Source of the DNA: an uncultured Reyranella sp.
GTDB taxonomy: Bacteria > Pseudomonadota > Alphaproteobacteria > Reyranellales > Reyranellaceae
Reading direction: 5' to 3'
Length of the DNA stretch: 44,349 nucleotides
NCBI GenBank assembly: GCA_937915145.1
Contig: CALDNT010000177.1
Location: forward strand, 1 to 44,349
Notes under the pieces: model-generated
Told to the model about the DNA's origin: nothing
Database searches by the model: none
The model's input: only the letters and a program-made list of their open reading frames with translations
Shown: piece after piece, positions 16,863 to 24,597 of the stretch
Layout of the letters: every line of letters begins with the position of its first letter
Position numbering within the stretch: the stretch's first letter is position 1
Made by a program: the position numbers and the translations under genes

Positions 16863-17738
16863 ATGCGCAACACCGGTTCCATCACCGTCCGCAAGCTGCA
16901 TCCGCTGTTCGGCGCGGAGGTCCTGGGGATCGACATCACCCGACCGCTCAGCGCCCGAGAGTTCGGCCCCATCCGGGCGGCATTCGAGGAGCATTCGGTA
17001 CTGCTGTTCCGCGACCAGCCGATGGACGACGACAAACAGACCGTCTTCAGCGAGAACTTCGGCCCGCTCGAGACCACCGGCAGTTCCAATCCCGCCGCCG
17101 GCACCAAGTTCCAGCGCCAGTCCAACCTCGACATCGAGACCGGCAAGCCGATTCCGAACGACGACATGCGCATGATCTACCAGAAGGCCAACTACTTCTG
17201 GCACTCCGACTCCTCGTTCAAGCGCATCCCGTCGCTGTGCTCGATGCTGACGGCGCGCATCTGCCCGCCGAGCGGCGGCAACACCGAATTCCTGTGCATG
17301 CGCGCAGCCTGGGATGCACTGCCGCCAGCGATTCGGGCAACGGTCGAGCCGCTGGTCGCCGAACATGCGCTCGCCTATTCGCGCGACCGCGTTCAGCCGG
17401 GAATCCTGAGCGCCAAGGCGCTGGCCGAGCTGCCGCCGGTCAAGCAGCGCCTCTATCGCGACAACCCGATCAACGGCCGCCGCGCGCTCTACCTCGGCGC
17501 CCACGCCGGCCACATCGTCGGCTGGCCCTACGAGACCGGCCGCGCCTTCCTGGCCGAACTGATGGAACGCGCCCAGCAACCGGAATTCATCCTGTCGCAC
17601 GAATGGCGCGAGGGCGACTCGATCGTGTGGGACAACCGCGCCGTCCTGCACCGCGCCACCGCCTACGACACGGTCAAGCACAAGCGGCTGATGCAGCGCA
17701 CGACGATTGGGGGCGACGCGCCCACCGTCCCGCAATAG
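16863..17738 (+). CDS. TauD/TfdA family Fe(II)/2-oxoglutarate dioxygenase
   Basis: 291 residues. The iron ligands are His114 and Asp116 in WHSDSSF and His263 in NRAVLHRATAYD, with the 2-oxoglutarate Arg near 279 in QRTTIGG. The core FWHSDSSFKRIPSL and the length match 2,4-D dioxygenase-type members. It oxidises an organic acid with release of succinate and CO2; the substrate is unknown. It sits between a serine hydrolase (14 bp upstream) and an MFS permease (4 bp downstream), suggesting uptake and then oxidative opening of one compound. Confidence 0.92.
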   Translation: MRNTGSITVRKLHPLFGAEVLGIDITRPLSAREFGPIRAAFEEHSVLLFRDQPMDDDKQTVFSENFGPLETTGSSNPAAGTKFQRQSNLDIETGKPIPNDDMRMIYQKANYFWHSDSSFKRIPSLCSMLTARICPPSGGNTEFLCMRAAWDALPPAIRATVEPLVAEHALAYSRDRVQPGILSAKALAELPPVKQRLYRDNPINGRRALYLGAHAGHIVGWPYETGRAFLAELMERAQQPEFILSHEWREGDSIVWDNRAVLHRATAYDTVKHKRLMQRTTIGGDAPTVPQ

Positions 17739-17741
17739 ACG

Positions 17742-19115
17742 ATGGCCGAACCCGTCCAGGACGGAATGCCAGCGGGCCTGCCGCGCCTGCTGGCGGTGGC
17801 CACCATTACCATCGGCCTCACGATGTCGGTGCTGAGCAATTCGATGACCAACCTCGCGCTGCCCTACATCGCGCAGGATCTCAACATCACCGCCGAAAGC
17901 TCGATCTGGATCGTCAATGCCAGCCAGATCGCGCTCATGGTCTTCCTGCTGCCGGTGGCGGCGCTGGCCGACATCGTGGGCTACCGCCATGTCTACCGCT
18001 TTGGTCTTGCCCTCTTCTGCCTGGCTTCGCTCGGCTGCGCCCTGGCACCATCTCTGCCGTGGCTGATCGCCGCGCGCGCCTTCCAGGGGCTGGGGGGCTC
18101 GGCGATCATGGCGATCCAGCCGGCGCTGGTGCGCTCGATCTATCCCCGCGCCCAGCTTGGCCGCGGGCTGGGCTTCAACACCACCGTGGTCGCCACCTCG
18201 CTGGCCGCCGGCCCCTCGATCGGCGCCGCGCTGCTCAGCATCACCTCGTGGCCGATCCTGTTCGCCGTCTACGTGCCGCTGGGGATCATCTCCTTTGCGC
18301 TGGCCGAACGCTACCTGCCTCACACCACCCACACCCGCCGCCCCTTCGACGTGCTCTCCGCCATCATGTCGGGCTTCACCTTCGGCCTGCTGATCTTCGG
18401 GATCGACGGCATGGCGCACGGCCACGCCCTGTGGCTGATCGCGACCGAACTTGCCGGCGCTGTATTGCTGGGCACGCTGTTCGTGTGGCGCCAGACCCGG
18501 CTTAGCGACCCGATGATGCCGGTCGAGATCTTCCGCCGGCCGCTGTTCTCGCTGTCGATTTCGGCCGCGGCCTGCACCTTCACGGCCCAGGGACTGGCCT
18601 TCGTCAGCCTGCCGTTCTTCTTCGCCACCGTGCTCGGCCGCAGCGCCACCGACACCGGTATCCTGCTGACGGCGTGGCCGCTGGCGCTGGCTTTCATGGC
18701 ACCGATCGCCGGCCGCCTCGCCGACCGCCACCATGCCGGCCTGCTGGGCGCCATCGGCCTCACCAGCATGACCGCGGGCCTGGTGCTGACCGCGCTGCTG
18801 CCGCCCGATCCCTCGGCCGCCAATATCATGTGGCGGCTGGTGCTGTGCGGCGCGGGCTTCGGCATCTTCGCTGCCCCCAACAACCGGCTGATGATGAACG
18901 CCGTGCCGCGCGAGCGCAGCGGCAGCGCCGGCGGCATCATCGCCTCGGCCCGGACCTTGGGCCAAACCATGGGTGCCGCCCTGGTGGCGCTGGTGTTCGG
19001 CCTGTTCGACTTCTCCAGCGGCGGCGCCGCCGATGCCGCCCGTGCCGCGATCTGGCTGGGCGCCGGTTTTGCCGCGCTGGCGCTGGCGATCGGGAGTCTC
19101 CGGCTGCGGCACTAG
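17742..19115 (+). CDS. MFS transporter, DHA2-like
   Basis: 457 residues and about 14 membrane helices. It has the motif A-like ALADIVGYRHVYR loop and the motif C-like GPSIGAAL of DHA2-type drug:H+ antiporters, plus a second-half motif GRLADRHHAGLLG. The start lies 4 bp behind the dioxygenase stop, so the two are co-translated. It could export a toxic product or import the dioxygenase substrate; antiporter family membership favours efflux. Confidence 0.92.
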   Translation: MAEPVQDGMPAGLPRLLAVATITIGLTMSVLSNSMTNLALPYIAQDLNITAESSIWIVNASQIALMVFLLPVAALADIVGYRHVYRFGLALFCLASLGCALAPSLPWLIAARAFQGLGGSAIMAIQPALVRSIYPRAQLGRGLGFNTTVVATSLAAGPSIGAALLSITSWPILFAVYVPLGIISFALAERYLPHTTHTRRPFDVLSAIMSGFTFGLLIFGIDGMAHGHALWLIATELAGAVLLGTLFVWRQTRLSDPMMPVEIFRRPLFSLSISAAACTFTAQGLAFVSLPFFFATVLGRSATDTGILLTAWPLALAFMAPIAGRLADRHHAGLLGAIGLTSMTAGLVLTALLPPDPSAANIMWRLVLCGAGFGIFAAPNNRLMMNAVPRERSGSAGGIIASARTLGQTMGAALVALVFGLFDFSSGGAADAARAAIWLGAGFAALALAIGSLRLRH

Positions 19116-19301
19116 CGTTTTCCGGCACACCTCGTTGTGCCACGCGGTGTGCCGCAAGCTGTGCCACAAACCGCTTCCAAGCTCCTGAGAAGATACGCGA
19201 ATCGGCCCCCGATCAGCTGTGCCGCCGAGGCCGGGCGATAGGCATCATCAGTGTCCACTGTTGCCGCCTTCGACCTCCATCGTACTGCACCCGCGCCAAT
19301 C
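19116..19301. other. non-coding spacer between convergent genes
   Basis: Nothing recognised as a gene. Near the MFS stop there are three loose repeats of the TGTGCC(A/G)C type (about 19137-19168). The region leads into the terminator at 19302-19336. Confidence 0.4.
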
Positions 19302-19336
19302 AAAGAAAAACGCCCGATGGATGAGTCCATCGGGCG
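19302..19336 (-). terminator. intrinsic terminator of the Rieske oxygenase gene
   Basis: A perfect 11-bp stem (CGCCCGATGGA at 19311-19321 and TCCATCGGGCG at 19326-19336) with a 4-nt loop. On the minus strand it is followed by TTTTTCTTT. It lies 80 bp beyond the stop of the leftward Rieske gene. A second, weaker hairpin (CGTGGGA/TCCCACG) lies at about 19342-19364. Confidence 0.85.
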
Positions 19337-19415
19337 TCTGGCGCGTGGGATTGAGTCTCCCACGATGATGGAAATCGTAGCCGAAAACGGCGGATTCTGC
19401 AAATTCGTCAGCCAG

Positions 19416-20510
19416 TCATGCCGATGCCTGCGTTATCGCCGGATGTTGCCCATTTGCGACGGCGGACGCGTCCGCTCCGGCTTCCTCCTCGATCAGCCGG
19501 GCCATCAGCCGCCGGAACTGATTGAGCGCGCCATCCGAGGCGGTAGCCAGCATGCGCGGCCGTGGCGTCCGGTCGATGACGCGCTGTTGCGCCTCGATCA
19601 TGGCGTTGTCCTCGTCGAACGCCCGGCGAAACAACTCGATCTGCGCGTCGGCCTGTTCTTCGTTGGCGCTTTCGCGGTCGAGGCAACTCGAGAAGTAGTA
19701 GATCGACTGCTTTTCATCGATCGGCGTGATCGCCTGGCTGGTCTGCGAGACCCAGAACGGTTCCAGATCGGGCCGGGGTGCCGCCATGTCGCCGGCAGCG
19801 GCCGAACCTGGCGGATAGAACCTGCTGGAGAGAAGGAAGACGCCCGGCGCCAGGTAGTCGTAGGACTGCCAGCTGTCGGTGCGCGCATCGGCCGGCCGCC
19901 CGAGATAAGGCGCCAGCGGGTTGTTCACCACCCATCGCTCGACACGCAGGCCACGCGCCAGAGACGTGGTGCGCGGGCGGCTGTCGGCCCACGCCATGCT
20001 GTTGCGCCCCAGCGTCTTGGCATGAACGTAGCTGAGGTGCGACAGGTCGAGCAGATTGTCGTTGATCAGTTCGTAGTTCGCCTTGTAGGCCAACTCACCC
20101 GTTCGCATGATCCAGCCGGCCTCGCCATGGCCGAGCGCGCGTGGGATCAGGGCGGGGTCGGCGCTTGCCGGATCACCCATCCACACCCAGACCCAACAAT
20201 CCCGTTCAACCACGGGATAGGCTCTCACTCCAGCCTTGCCGGGCACGAACGACTGGCCGGGGATTTCGATGCACTTGCCGGACGGCGCGAACTTCAGCCC
20301 GTGATACATGCAGCGCAGATCGTCGCCTTCCAGGCGTCCAAGCGACAGCGGCGCCAGGCGGTGACAACAACGGTCCTCAAGAGCGACTACGGCACGGTCG
20401 GCCTTGCGATAGAGCACGACCGGGTCGCCCAGCATCGTGCGGGTGACCAGGCCATCGGCGGGAAATTGGTGGCTCCACCCGGCCACGTACCAGCAGTTCC
20501 GCAAGAACAT
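19416..20510 (-). CDS. Rieske non-heme iron oxygenase, large subunit (VanA-like)
   Basis: 364 residues. The N-terminal Rieske [2Fe-2S] domain has the ligands CCH in DRCCHRLAPLS and CMYH in LRCMYHGLKF; the mononuclear iron site is seen as NDNLLDLSHLSYVH (Asp..His....His). Short length and the MFLRNCWYVAGW start resemble vanillate demethylase-type oxygenases. It would hydroxylate or demethylate an aromatic compound using electrons from a separate reductase, which is not in the window. A MarR regulator gene lies 100 bp upstream on the same strand. Confidence 0.93.
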   Translation of the reverse strand: MFLRNCWYVAGWSHQFPADGLVTRTMLGDPVVLYRKADRAVVALEDRCCHRLAPLSLGRLEGDDLRCMYHGLKFAPSGKCIEIPGQSFVPGKAGVRAYPVVERDCWVWVWMGDPASADPALIPRALGHGEAGWIMRTGELAYKANYELINDNLLDLSHLSYVHAKTLGRNSMAWADSRPRTTSLARGLRVERWVVNNPLAPYLGRPADARTDSWQSYDYLAPGVFLLSSRFYPPGSAAAGDMAAPRPDLEPFWVSQTSQAITPIDEKQSIYYFSSCLDRESANEEQADAQIELFRRAFDEDNAMIEAQQRVIDRTPRPRMLATASDGALNQFRRLMARLIEEEAGADASAVANGQHPAITQASA

Positions 20511-20601
20511 CGGGACCCTCCTCTGTCGGACGACCGTCGCACGCCGCGGCCATTTCCAGCTTCAGACGCCGAAATATCGGAATAAATGCTCATCTACTTT
20601 G

Positions 20602-20615
20602 GTTGACCTGTCAAC
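20602..20615 (-). promoter_or_regulatory. palindrome overlapping a -35-like element, candidate MarR operator
   Basis: GTTGAC-CT-GTCAAC is a perfect 6-bp inverted repeat. Read on the minus strand it contains TTGACA, a consensus -35. It overlaps the marR-family stop codon and lies about 92 bp before the Rieske start. Binding of the MarR protein here is an inference, and the -10 box is not clear. Confidence 0.4.
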
Positions 20616-21144
20616 TTTCTACGGCGCCCTTCTGGCCGCCGCCAAGCAGTGCCACTGGATCGAAGGCATCGACCCGCGACGCCGACGCAAGCATTCGGTG
20701 CAGCAACCCGGCCAGCGCGCGGACCTCGGCCCGCTCGAAAGGCGCCAGCAGGCGGCGCTCCCGCTCCCGGGTGACCACCATGACCTCGCTTTGCACGCGC
20801 CGCCCTTCGGTCGACAGCTCGGCAATGCGCTGACGGCTGTCGCGCCGGTCGGGCATGACGCGGGCCAGTTTACGCCGCTCGAGGCCCGCCAGAGCGCGGC
20901 TGACCGCCGCCTTGTCCACGCCCATGATCTCCGCTGCCCGGCTCGCGGGAATGCGCGGCTCAACGGACAGGATCCACATCAGGCGGATTTCGGTAAGGCC
21001 GAGCCCGAAGGCGCGGCGATAGTGTCGTGAGGCGCCGCTCGACAGCTGGTTGGAGATCGCGCCGAGCAGATAGGGAACGAACTGCCTGAGCTCCCGCGCC
21101 GCAGGAGTTGTCGCCGCCCCCTTTCGCTTACCTTGTCGTCGCAT
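20611..21144 (-). CDS. MarR family transcriptional regulator
   Basis: 177 residues from ATG 21144, chosen because GGGAAGGA precedes it; the frame is open to 21201. A winged helix is seen with LTEIRLMWILS, IPASRAAEIMGVDKAAVSRALAGLERR and the wing MPDRRDSRQRIAELSTEGR. The dimerisation helices flank it. MarR proteins usually repress a nearby operon and release DNA on binding an aromatic ligand; the Rieske oxygenase gene directly downstream is the obvious target. Confidence 0.9.
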   Translation of the reverse strand: MRRQGKRKGAATTPAARELRQFVPYLLGAISNQLSSGASRHYRRAFGLGLTEIRLMWILSVEPRIPASRAAEIMGVDKAAVSRALAGLERRKLARVMPDRRDSRQRIAELSTEGRRVQSEVMVVTRERERRLLAPFERAEVRALAGLLHRMLASASRVDAFDPVALLGGGQKGAVES

Positions 21145-21197
21145 CCCGCCATCCTTCCCGCACTTCGCCGGGACGCTACCCGCGCACGACACCAGCG

Positions 21198-22151
21198 TCA
21201 CGCCGCAGCATGCATTTCCCTGAACAGCGACGGCGCCATGCCGAAGCGGCGCTCAAAGGCCTGGCCGAGCCGCGCCGACGACCGCAGCCCGACCTTGATC
21301 GCAATGGTCTTGAGCGGCAGCCCCTCGGCCAGCAACGTGCGCGCCACATCGAGGCGCAGGCTTTCGACGAAATGCGCCGGCGTCTTGCCGGTGGCCTCGG
21401 TGAATTTGCGATAGAAGCTGCGCTCCGAAAGGCCGGCACGCGCTGCAAGCGCCGGCACGTCGAGCGGAAGTTCGAGATGGGCAGCCATCCAGTCGGTCAG
21501 CTCGACGAATGGCGTCTCGGCAGCGGTCTGCGCCTGCAGCAGGGGACTGAACTGCGACTGAAAACCCGGCCGGCGGGCGTAAAGCACGAAATGCCGCGCG
21601 ATCAGGTTGGCCATCGCGGCGCCGAGATCGGCCTCGACCAGCGCCAGCGCCATGTCGATGCCGGTGGTGACGCCGGCCGAGGTCCAGACCTTGCCGTCGA
21701 CGACATAGAGCGAGTCCGAATCGACCTTGAGGGCGGAGAAGCGCTCGGCCAGCGGGCCGCAGCTCGCCCAGTGCGTGGCTACCCGCCGGCCATCGAGCAG
21801 CCCCGCCGCCGCCAACACGAAGGCGCCGGTGCAGACCGAACCGTAGCGCCGGGCCTTCGGCGCGGCTCTGCGGAGCCAGAGCCGCAGATCTTCGCGCGCC
21901 ATCACCGCGCGCAGCCCCTGCGAACCGCCGGCGACCAGCAAGGTATCGGGCTGCCCACCGATCCGCCTGGAGTGCAGCACTACGCCCGAATTGGTCGCGA
22001 CCGGCCCACCGTCGGGCGATACGATCTGCAGATCGTAGAATGGATGCTGGCGGGCCTCGTTGGCCGCGCCGAACACGGCCGCAGGGCCGGAGACATCGAG
22101 GAGCTGGCAGCCGTCATAGCCAACGAGGACGATGCGATGCAGTCGGGTCAT
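21198..22151 (-). CDS. GlxA-type AraC family regulator with DJ-1/PfpI domain
   Basis: 317 residues from ATG 22151; the frame continues to 22226 but the extra residues (including FFAALRMT) are the translation of a dispersed repeat, so they are not real protein. The N-terminal DJ-1/PfpI domain (about 1-180) has the elbow SVCTGAFVLAAAGLL; the C-terminal AraC HTH pair (about 215-315) has LAARAGLSERSFYRKF and IAIKVGLRSSARLGQAF. It probably senses a small molecule and activates or represses the divergent DJ-1-type gene. Confidence 0.92.
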   Translation of the reverse strand: MTRLHRIVLVGYDGCQLLDVSGPAAVFGAANEARQHPFYDLQIVSPDGGPVATNSGVVLHSRRIGGQPDTLLVAGGSQGLRAVMAREDLRLWLRRAAPKARRYGSVCTGAFVLAAAGLLDGRRVATHWASCGPLAERFSALKVDSDSLYVVDGKVWTSAGVTTGIDMALALVEADLGAAMANLIARHFVLYARRPGFQSQFSPLLQAQTAAETPFVELTDWMAAHLELPLDVPALAARAGLSERSFYRKFTEATGKTPAHFVESLRLDVARTLLAEGLPLKTIAIKVGLRSSARLGQAFERRFGMAPSLFREMHAAA

Positions 22152-22170
22152 TGGCAGAAAATAGCCAATG
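22149..22170. repeat. inverted repeat at the start of the GlxA-type regulator gene
   Basis: CATTGGC (22149-22155) and GCCAATG (22164-22170) are perfect complements around an 8-nt AT-rich spacer. The left arm includes the regulator start codon. It could be an autoregulatory operator or an mRNA hairpin masking the start. Confidence 0.45.
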
Positions 22171-22196
22171 CTTGTCATTTCCGCCAGAGACCAATC

Positions 22197-22225
22197 TGTC
22201 ATCCTGAGCGCAGCGAAGAATGACA
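22197..22225. repeat. REP-like dispersed extragenic repeat
   Basis: TGTCAT and ATGACA (6-bp inverted ends) enclose CCTGAGCGCAGCGAAGA. This core is a well-known dispersed bacterial repeat whose chance translations (FAALRMT on one strand, CHPERSEE on the other) recur in databases; both are visible here in the flanking frames. It lies in the divergent promoter region of the two DJ-1-type genes. Confidence 0.7.
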
Positions 22226-22246
22226 ATCGTACTCGAGGAGACCCCC

Positions 22247-22933
22247 GTGGCTGAACCCATCCAGATCGGCATCCTGCTCTACCCCAATGTCACCCAGCTC
22301 GATGCCACCGGACCGGCACAGGTGCTGGCGCGCGTACCCGGCGCGGTCCTGCACATGATCTGGAAGACGCTGGATCCGGTGCCAACCGACGCCGGCTTTT
22401 CGATCGTACCGACCACGACCTTCGTCGACTGCCCGAAGCTCGACGTCATCTGCGTACCGGGTGGCGGCGGCCAGGTGGCGCTGATGACCGATCCCGAGAC
22501 CCTAGACTTCCTGCGCAAGCAGGCCGCGACTGCGCGCTATGTCACTTCGGTCTGCACCGGCGCGCTGGTGCTGGGCGCGGCCGGCCTCCTGAAAGGCTAC
22601 AAGTCGGCCTGCCATTGGGCGTGGCGCGACATGCTGCCGGCCTTCGGCGCCATTCCGGTCGCCCAGCGTGTGGTCCGCGACCGCAACCACATCTCGGGCG
22701 GCGGTGTCACGGCCGGGATCGACTTTGGCCTCACGGTCGCGGCCGAACTTGCCGGCGAGGAAGTGGCGAAGTCGATCCAGCTCGCCCTGGAGTACGATCC
22801 ACAGCCGCCGTTCGATTCGGGCACACCCGAAAAGGCCGGCCCCGAGCGCGTGAAGCGTTTCCGCGAGCGGATTTCGGGCCTGCTTGCGACCCGGCAGAAG
22901 GCCAATAACGCCGCCGCGACCCGCCTCGCCTGA
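22247..22933 (+). CDS. DJ-1/PfpI family protein, isonitrile hydratase-like
   Basis: 228 residues from GTG 22247, chosen because CGAGGAG is six bases before it; the ATG at 22220 falls inside the REP-like repeat. The catalytic Cys is in the nucleophile elbow SVCTGALVLGAAGLLKG, and the acidic residue in QLDATGPAQVLAR matches InhA-type isonitrile hydratases, which convert isonitriles to N-substituted formamides. The activity is inferred. It is divergent from the GlxA-type regulator and is followed 1 bp later by the DUF1272 gene. Confidence 0.88.
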   Translation: MAEPIQIGILLYPNVTQLDATGPAQVLARVPGAVLHMIWKTLDPVPTDAGFSIVPTTTFVDCPKLDVICVPGGGGQVALMTDPETLDFLRKQAATARYVTSVCTGALVLGAAGLLKGYKSACHWAWRDMLPAFGAIPVAQRVVRDRNHISGGGVTAGIDFGLTVAAELAGEEVAKSIQLALEYDPQPPFDSGTPEKAGPERVKRFRERISGLLATRQKANNAAATRLA

Positions 22934-22934
22934 G

Positions 22935-23243
22935 ATGCTCGAACTCAGGCCGACCTGCGAGAATTGCAACAGGGCACTGCCGCCGGCATCGCTCGAGGCG
23001 CGCATCTGCACCTACGAGTGCACCTTCTGCGCCGATTGCGTCGATGGCCTTCTCTGCAACGTATGCCCGAACTGCGGCGGCGGTTTCGTGCCGCGACCGG
23101 TCAGGCCAGCGACCAACTGGAAGAACGACAACTTCCTCGGCAAGGATCCAGCCACGACGAAGGTCAAATACCGGCCGGTCGATCCGGCAATCCACGCGCG
23201 TTTCCTGATGGTGCTGAGGACGCTGCCACCCCAGGCACGATAA
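22935..23243 (+). CDS. DUF1272 zinc-binding protein
   Basis: 102 residues. The Cys-rich N-terminal half is typical of DUF1272: RPTCENCNRALPP, CTYECTFCADCVDGLLCNVCPNCGGG, probably holding two zinc ions. The C-terminal part is polar with no known motif. Start ATG 22935 follows the previous stop as TGAGATG, so it is likely co-translated. A frame extension upstream to 22884 overlaps the previous gene and is not needed. Function unknown. A shrunken copy of this gene lies at 27423-27482. Confidence 0.88.
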   Translation: MLELRPTCENCNRALPPASLEARICTYECTFCADCVDGLLCNVCPNCGGGFVPRPVRPATNWKNDNFLGKDPATTKVKYRPVDPAIHARFLMVLRTLPPQAR

Positions 23244-23347
23244 CGCCGCATCTCCCGGATGAATCATTGAACTGACCCGCGTCGCATCCATTCGAGCCAT
23301 CGGATTCAGCATCTTGTTCGATTGGATCGAGGTCGAGGATGATGTAG

Positions 23348-23668
23348 CCAGCGGGTGAGACGAAATCCGACGCTCTGCGTCTCGATTTCGATCGCCGCCT
23401 CAAGCTGCAGTTTCAAGGTTCGAGTATGGCCTCGTTGACCGGCGCACGGGTCGAAGCGGTCGGCATGATCCGGGCAGGGTATCCCCTGCCCTGCGCCGGC
23501 ATGCTGCACCGGTCGGTGTTCGGTCGGTGTGCCGGATATGAAGACGTCAATGATGCCGACCGGCTGGGACTTGATTCCGCGATACGCTGGATCGGCAGTC
23601 GAGCGCGTTCATGGCCACCGTTCGCCGCCTGCCAGAACCCGGAACATTTTTTTGCGGTAACCGGATAG
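23348..23668 (+). pseudogene. IS1380-family transposase remnant (N-terminal part)
   Basis: The frame reads LDFDRRLKLQFQGS, then after a scrambled stretch LHRSVFGRCAGYEDVNDADR and DSAIRW. These match the IS1380-type pattern DFDRR(x)KLEFHGS ... LLRQSVFGRLAGYEDVNDAERL ... DPAMRW. There is no start codon at the proper place, the middle is shortened or frameshifted, and the frame ends at 23666 before any DDE residues. No terminal inverted repeats were identified. Confidence 0.75.
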
Positions 23669-23736
23669 CGACGACACGCAATCCGTACTTACCTCCCTAT
23701 CGGAGAATCGGAGTTCACAAGAGACATTCACCGCGT

Positions 23737-23764
23737 TTGGTCATTCAAGTTTGAAAGGTATTTT
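23737..23764 (+). promoter_or_regulatory. possible promoter in front of the hairpin cluster
   Basis: TTGGTC (23737-23742) and TATTTT (23759-23764) are separated by 16 bp, in an AT-richer patch ending just before the first hairpin at 23781. Weak match; proposed only because of its position. Confidence 0.2.
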
Positions 23765-23780
23765 ACACAGTTTTGGCAGT

Positions 23781-23950
23781 GCTCACCGCGTGAGCGCCCG
23801 CACACCACACAGAGTTCCGCCTAGCCCGCCAGCGGCCCCCAGGCCGTTCATCGAAGCCTTCTTCCCACACACAACAAGGCTTCGATAATCCCACACCCAG
23901 GCGGGCTCGCATGGAAGGCTGGTCGTTGCCCACACGACCGGCCTTTCATG
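23781..23950 (+). ncRNA. candidate structured RNA or folded DNA element with nested hairpins
   Basis: Parts, in order: hairpin GCTCAC-cgc-GTGAGC (23781-23795); outer stem AGCCCGCC (23823-23830) with GGCGGGCT (23900-23907); inside it hairpin CGGCC-ccca-GGCCG (23833-23846) and an 11-bp hairpin, arms 23850-23860 and 23876-23886; then a 17-bp hairpin, arms 23910-23926 and 23934-23950. The last has two non-Watson-Crick positions, both G-U pairs if the + strand is transcribed but A/C mismatches on the other strand, favouring + strand RNA. CCCACAC occurs three times, in or next to loops (23864, 23890, 23929). No poly-U end is seen. Function unknown. Confidence 0.4.
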
Positions 23951-24375
23951 GCTATGGCGTCAATTGTCCCACAGGCAACTCCCGGCGCTGCATTGCCCCT
24001 GAACAAAATTGAGAAAGTGACCAAAACACCGCGGCGGCGCCAGGAGCCGATACCGGCACCAGCCAATCGTGGCACGCCCATAAAGATGCGTCTCGGCTTC
24101 CGCGTCACCTGCAATGCGTTCGGGGTGCCGATCCACTCAATGTGCCACATTCGGGGCCGATGGGTTCCCGGCGGACAATGGACGCCGTCGTCGGTCTCGC
24201 CGCGTGGCGGTAGGCGGATTCTGTCAAACATGTGACAGGCAATATCCACAAGATGTAGCGGGATTCGACGCCGAAGTGGGCCCACTTGGGGCGCAACTGC
24301 GTTAATATGCTAAGAGCGGTCTGGTCTGACCGACCCAGCCATGCGTATGCGCTGTGACAATAAGGAGCGGCGTGG
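23951..24375. other. non-coding stretch before the small gene at 24376
   Basis: Open frames exist on both strands (for example 23948-24235 +, 23848-24285 -) but they have no recognisable domain, and the minus one runs through the hairpin cluster, so I do not call them. Visible structure: CTGTCA-aacatg-TGACAG (24222-24239) and the nested palindrome GGTC-TGGTCTGACC-GACC (about 24317-24334) close to the likely promoter of the 24376 gene. Confidence 0.35.
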
Positions 24376-24597
24376 ATGCGTCTCAATCCTCAAGAATTGG
24401 CCGAGATACTGTCAAACGGCGGTTCCCTAAGAATTGGGTCGCAGGGCCTGTCCGATGACCAACTCCTGCATCTTGGCATGTATGCCAAGGGCAGGGGCCT
24501 GCTCACGATCGTCGTGAATTCTCCCTTATCGCACGCGACCATGGTGCAGATCGCCGCGAGCGGCGACGGCGCGGTCACGTTCGACCTGACGGGCTAA
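24376..24597 (+). CDS. 73-residue protein of unknown function
   Basis: A good AAGGAG precedes the ATG by about 8 bases. The protein is compact with alternating helix and strand propensity: LNPQELAEILSNGGSLRIG, LSDDQLLHLGMYAKGRG, LLTIVVNSPLSHATMVQIAA, GAVTFDL. No membrane segment or cysteine. The repeated 'search for a position, then strand' look suggests a small alpha/beta domain. Not recognised. The end overlaps, antisense, the 3' end of the IS1595-like frame by 72 bp. Confidence 0.55.
   Translation: MRLNPQELAEILSNGGSLRIGSQGLSDDQLLHLGMYAKGRGLLTIVVNSPLSHATMVQIAASGDGAVTFDLTG

Noticed and set aside
16827-19169. 780-residue minus-strand open frame opposite the dioxygenase and MFS genes
   Set aside because: Gln/Arg/Gly-rich composition typical of an antisense shadow in GC-rich DNA; the + strand genes have clear catalytic and membrane motifs.
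23781-23950. Integron attC site, CRISPR array or tRNA-like element
   Set aside because: No GTTRRRY/RYYYAAC core pair, no regularly spaced repeats with spacers, and no cloverleaf with an anticodon arm.
23848-24285. 145-residue minus-strand open frame
   Set aside because: It runs through the hairpin cluster, has no recognisable domain and no ribosome site; better explained as chance.
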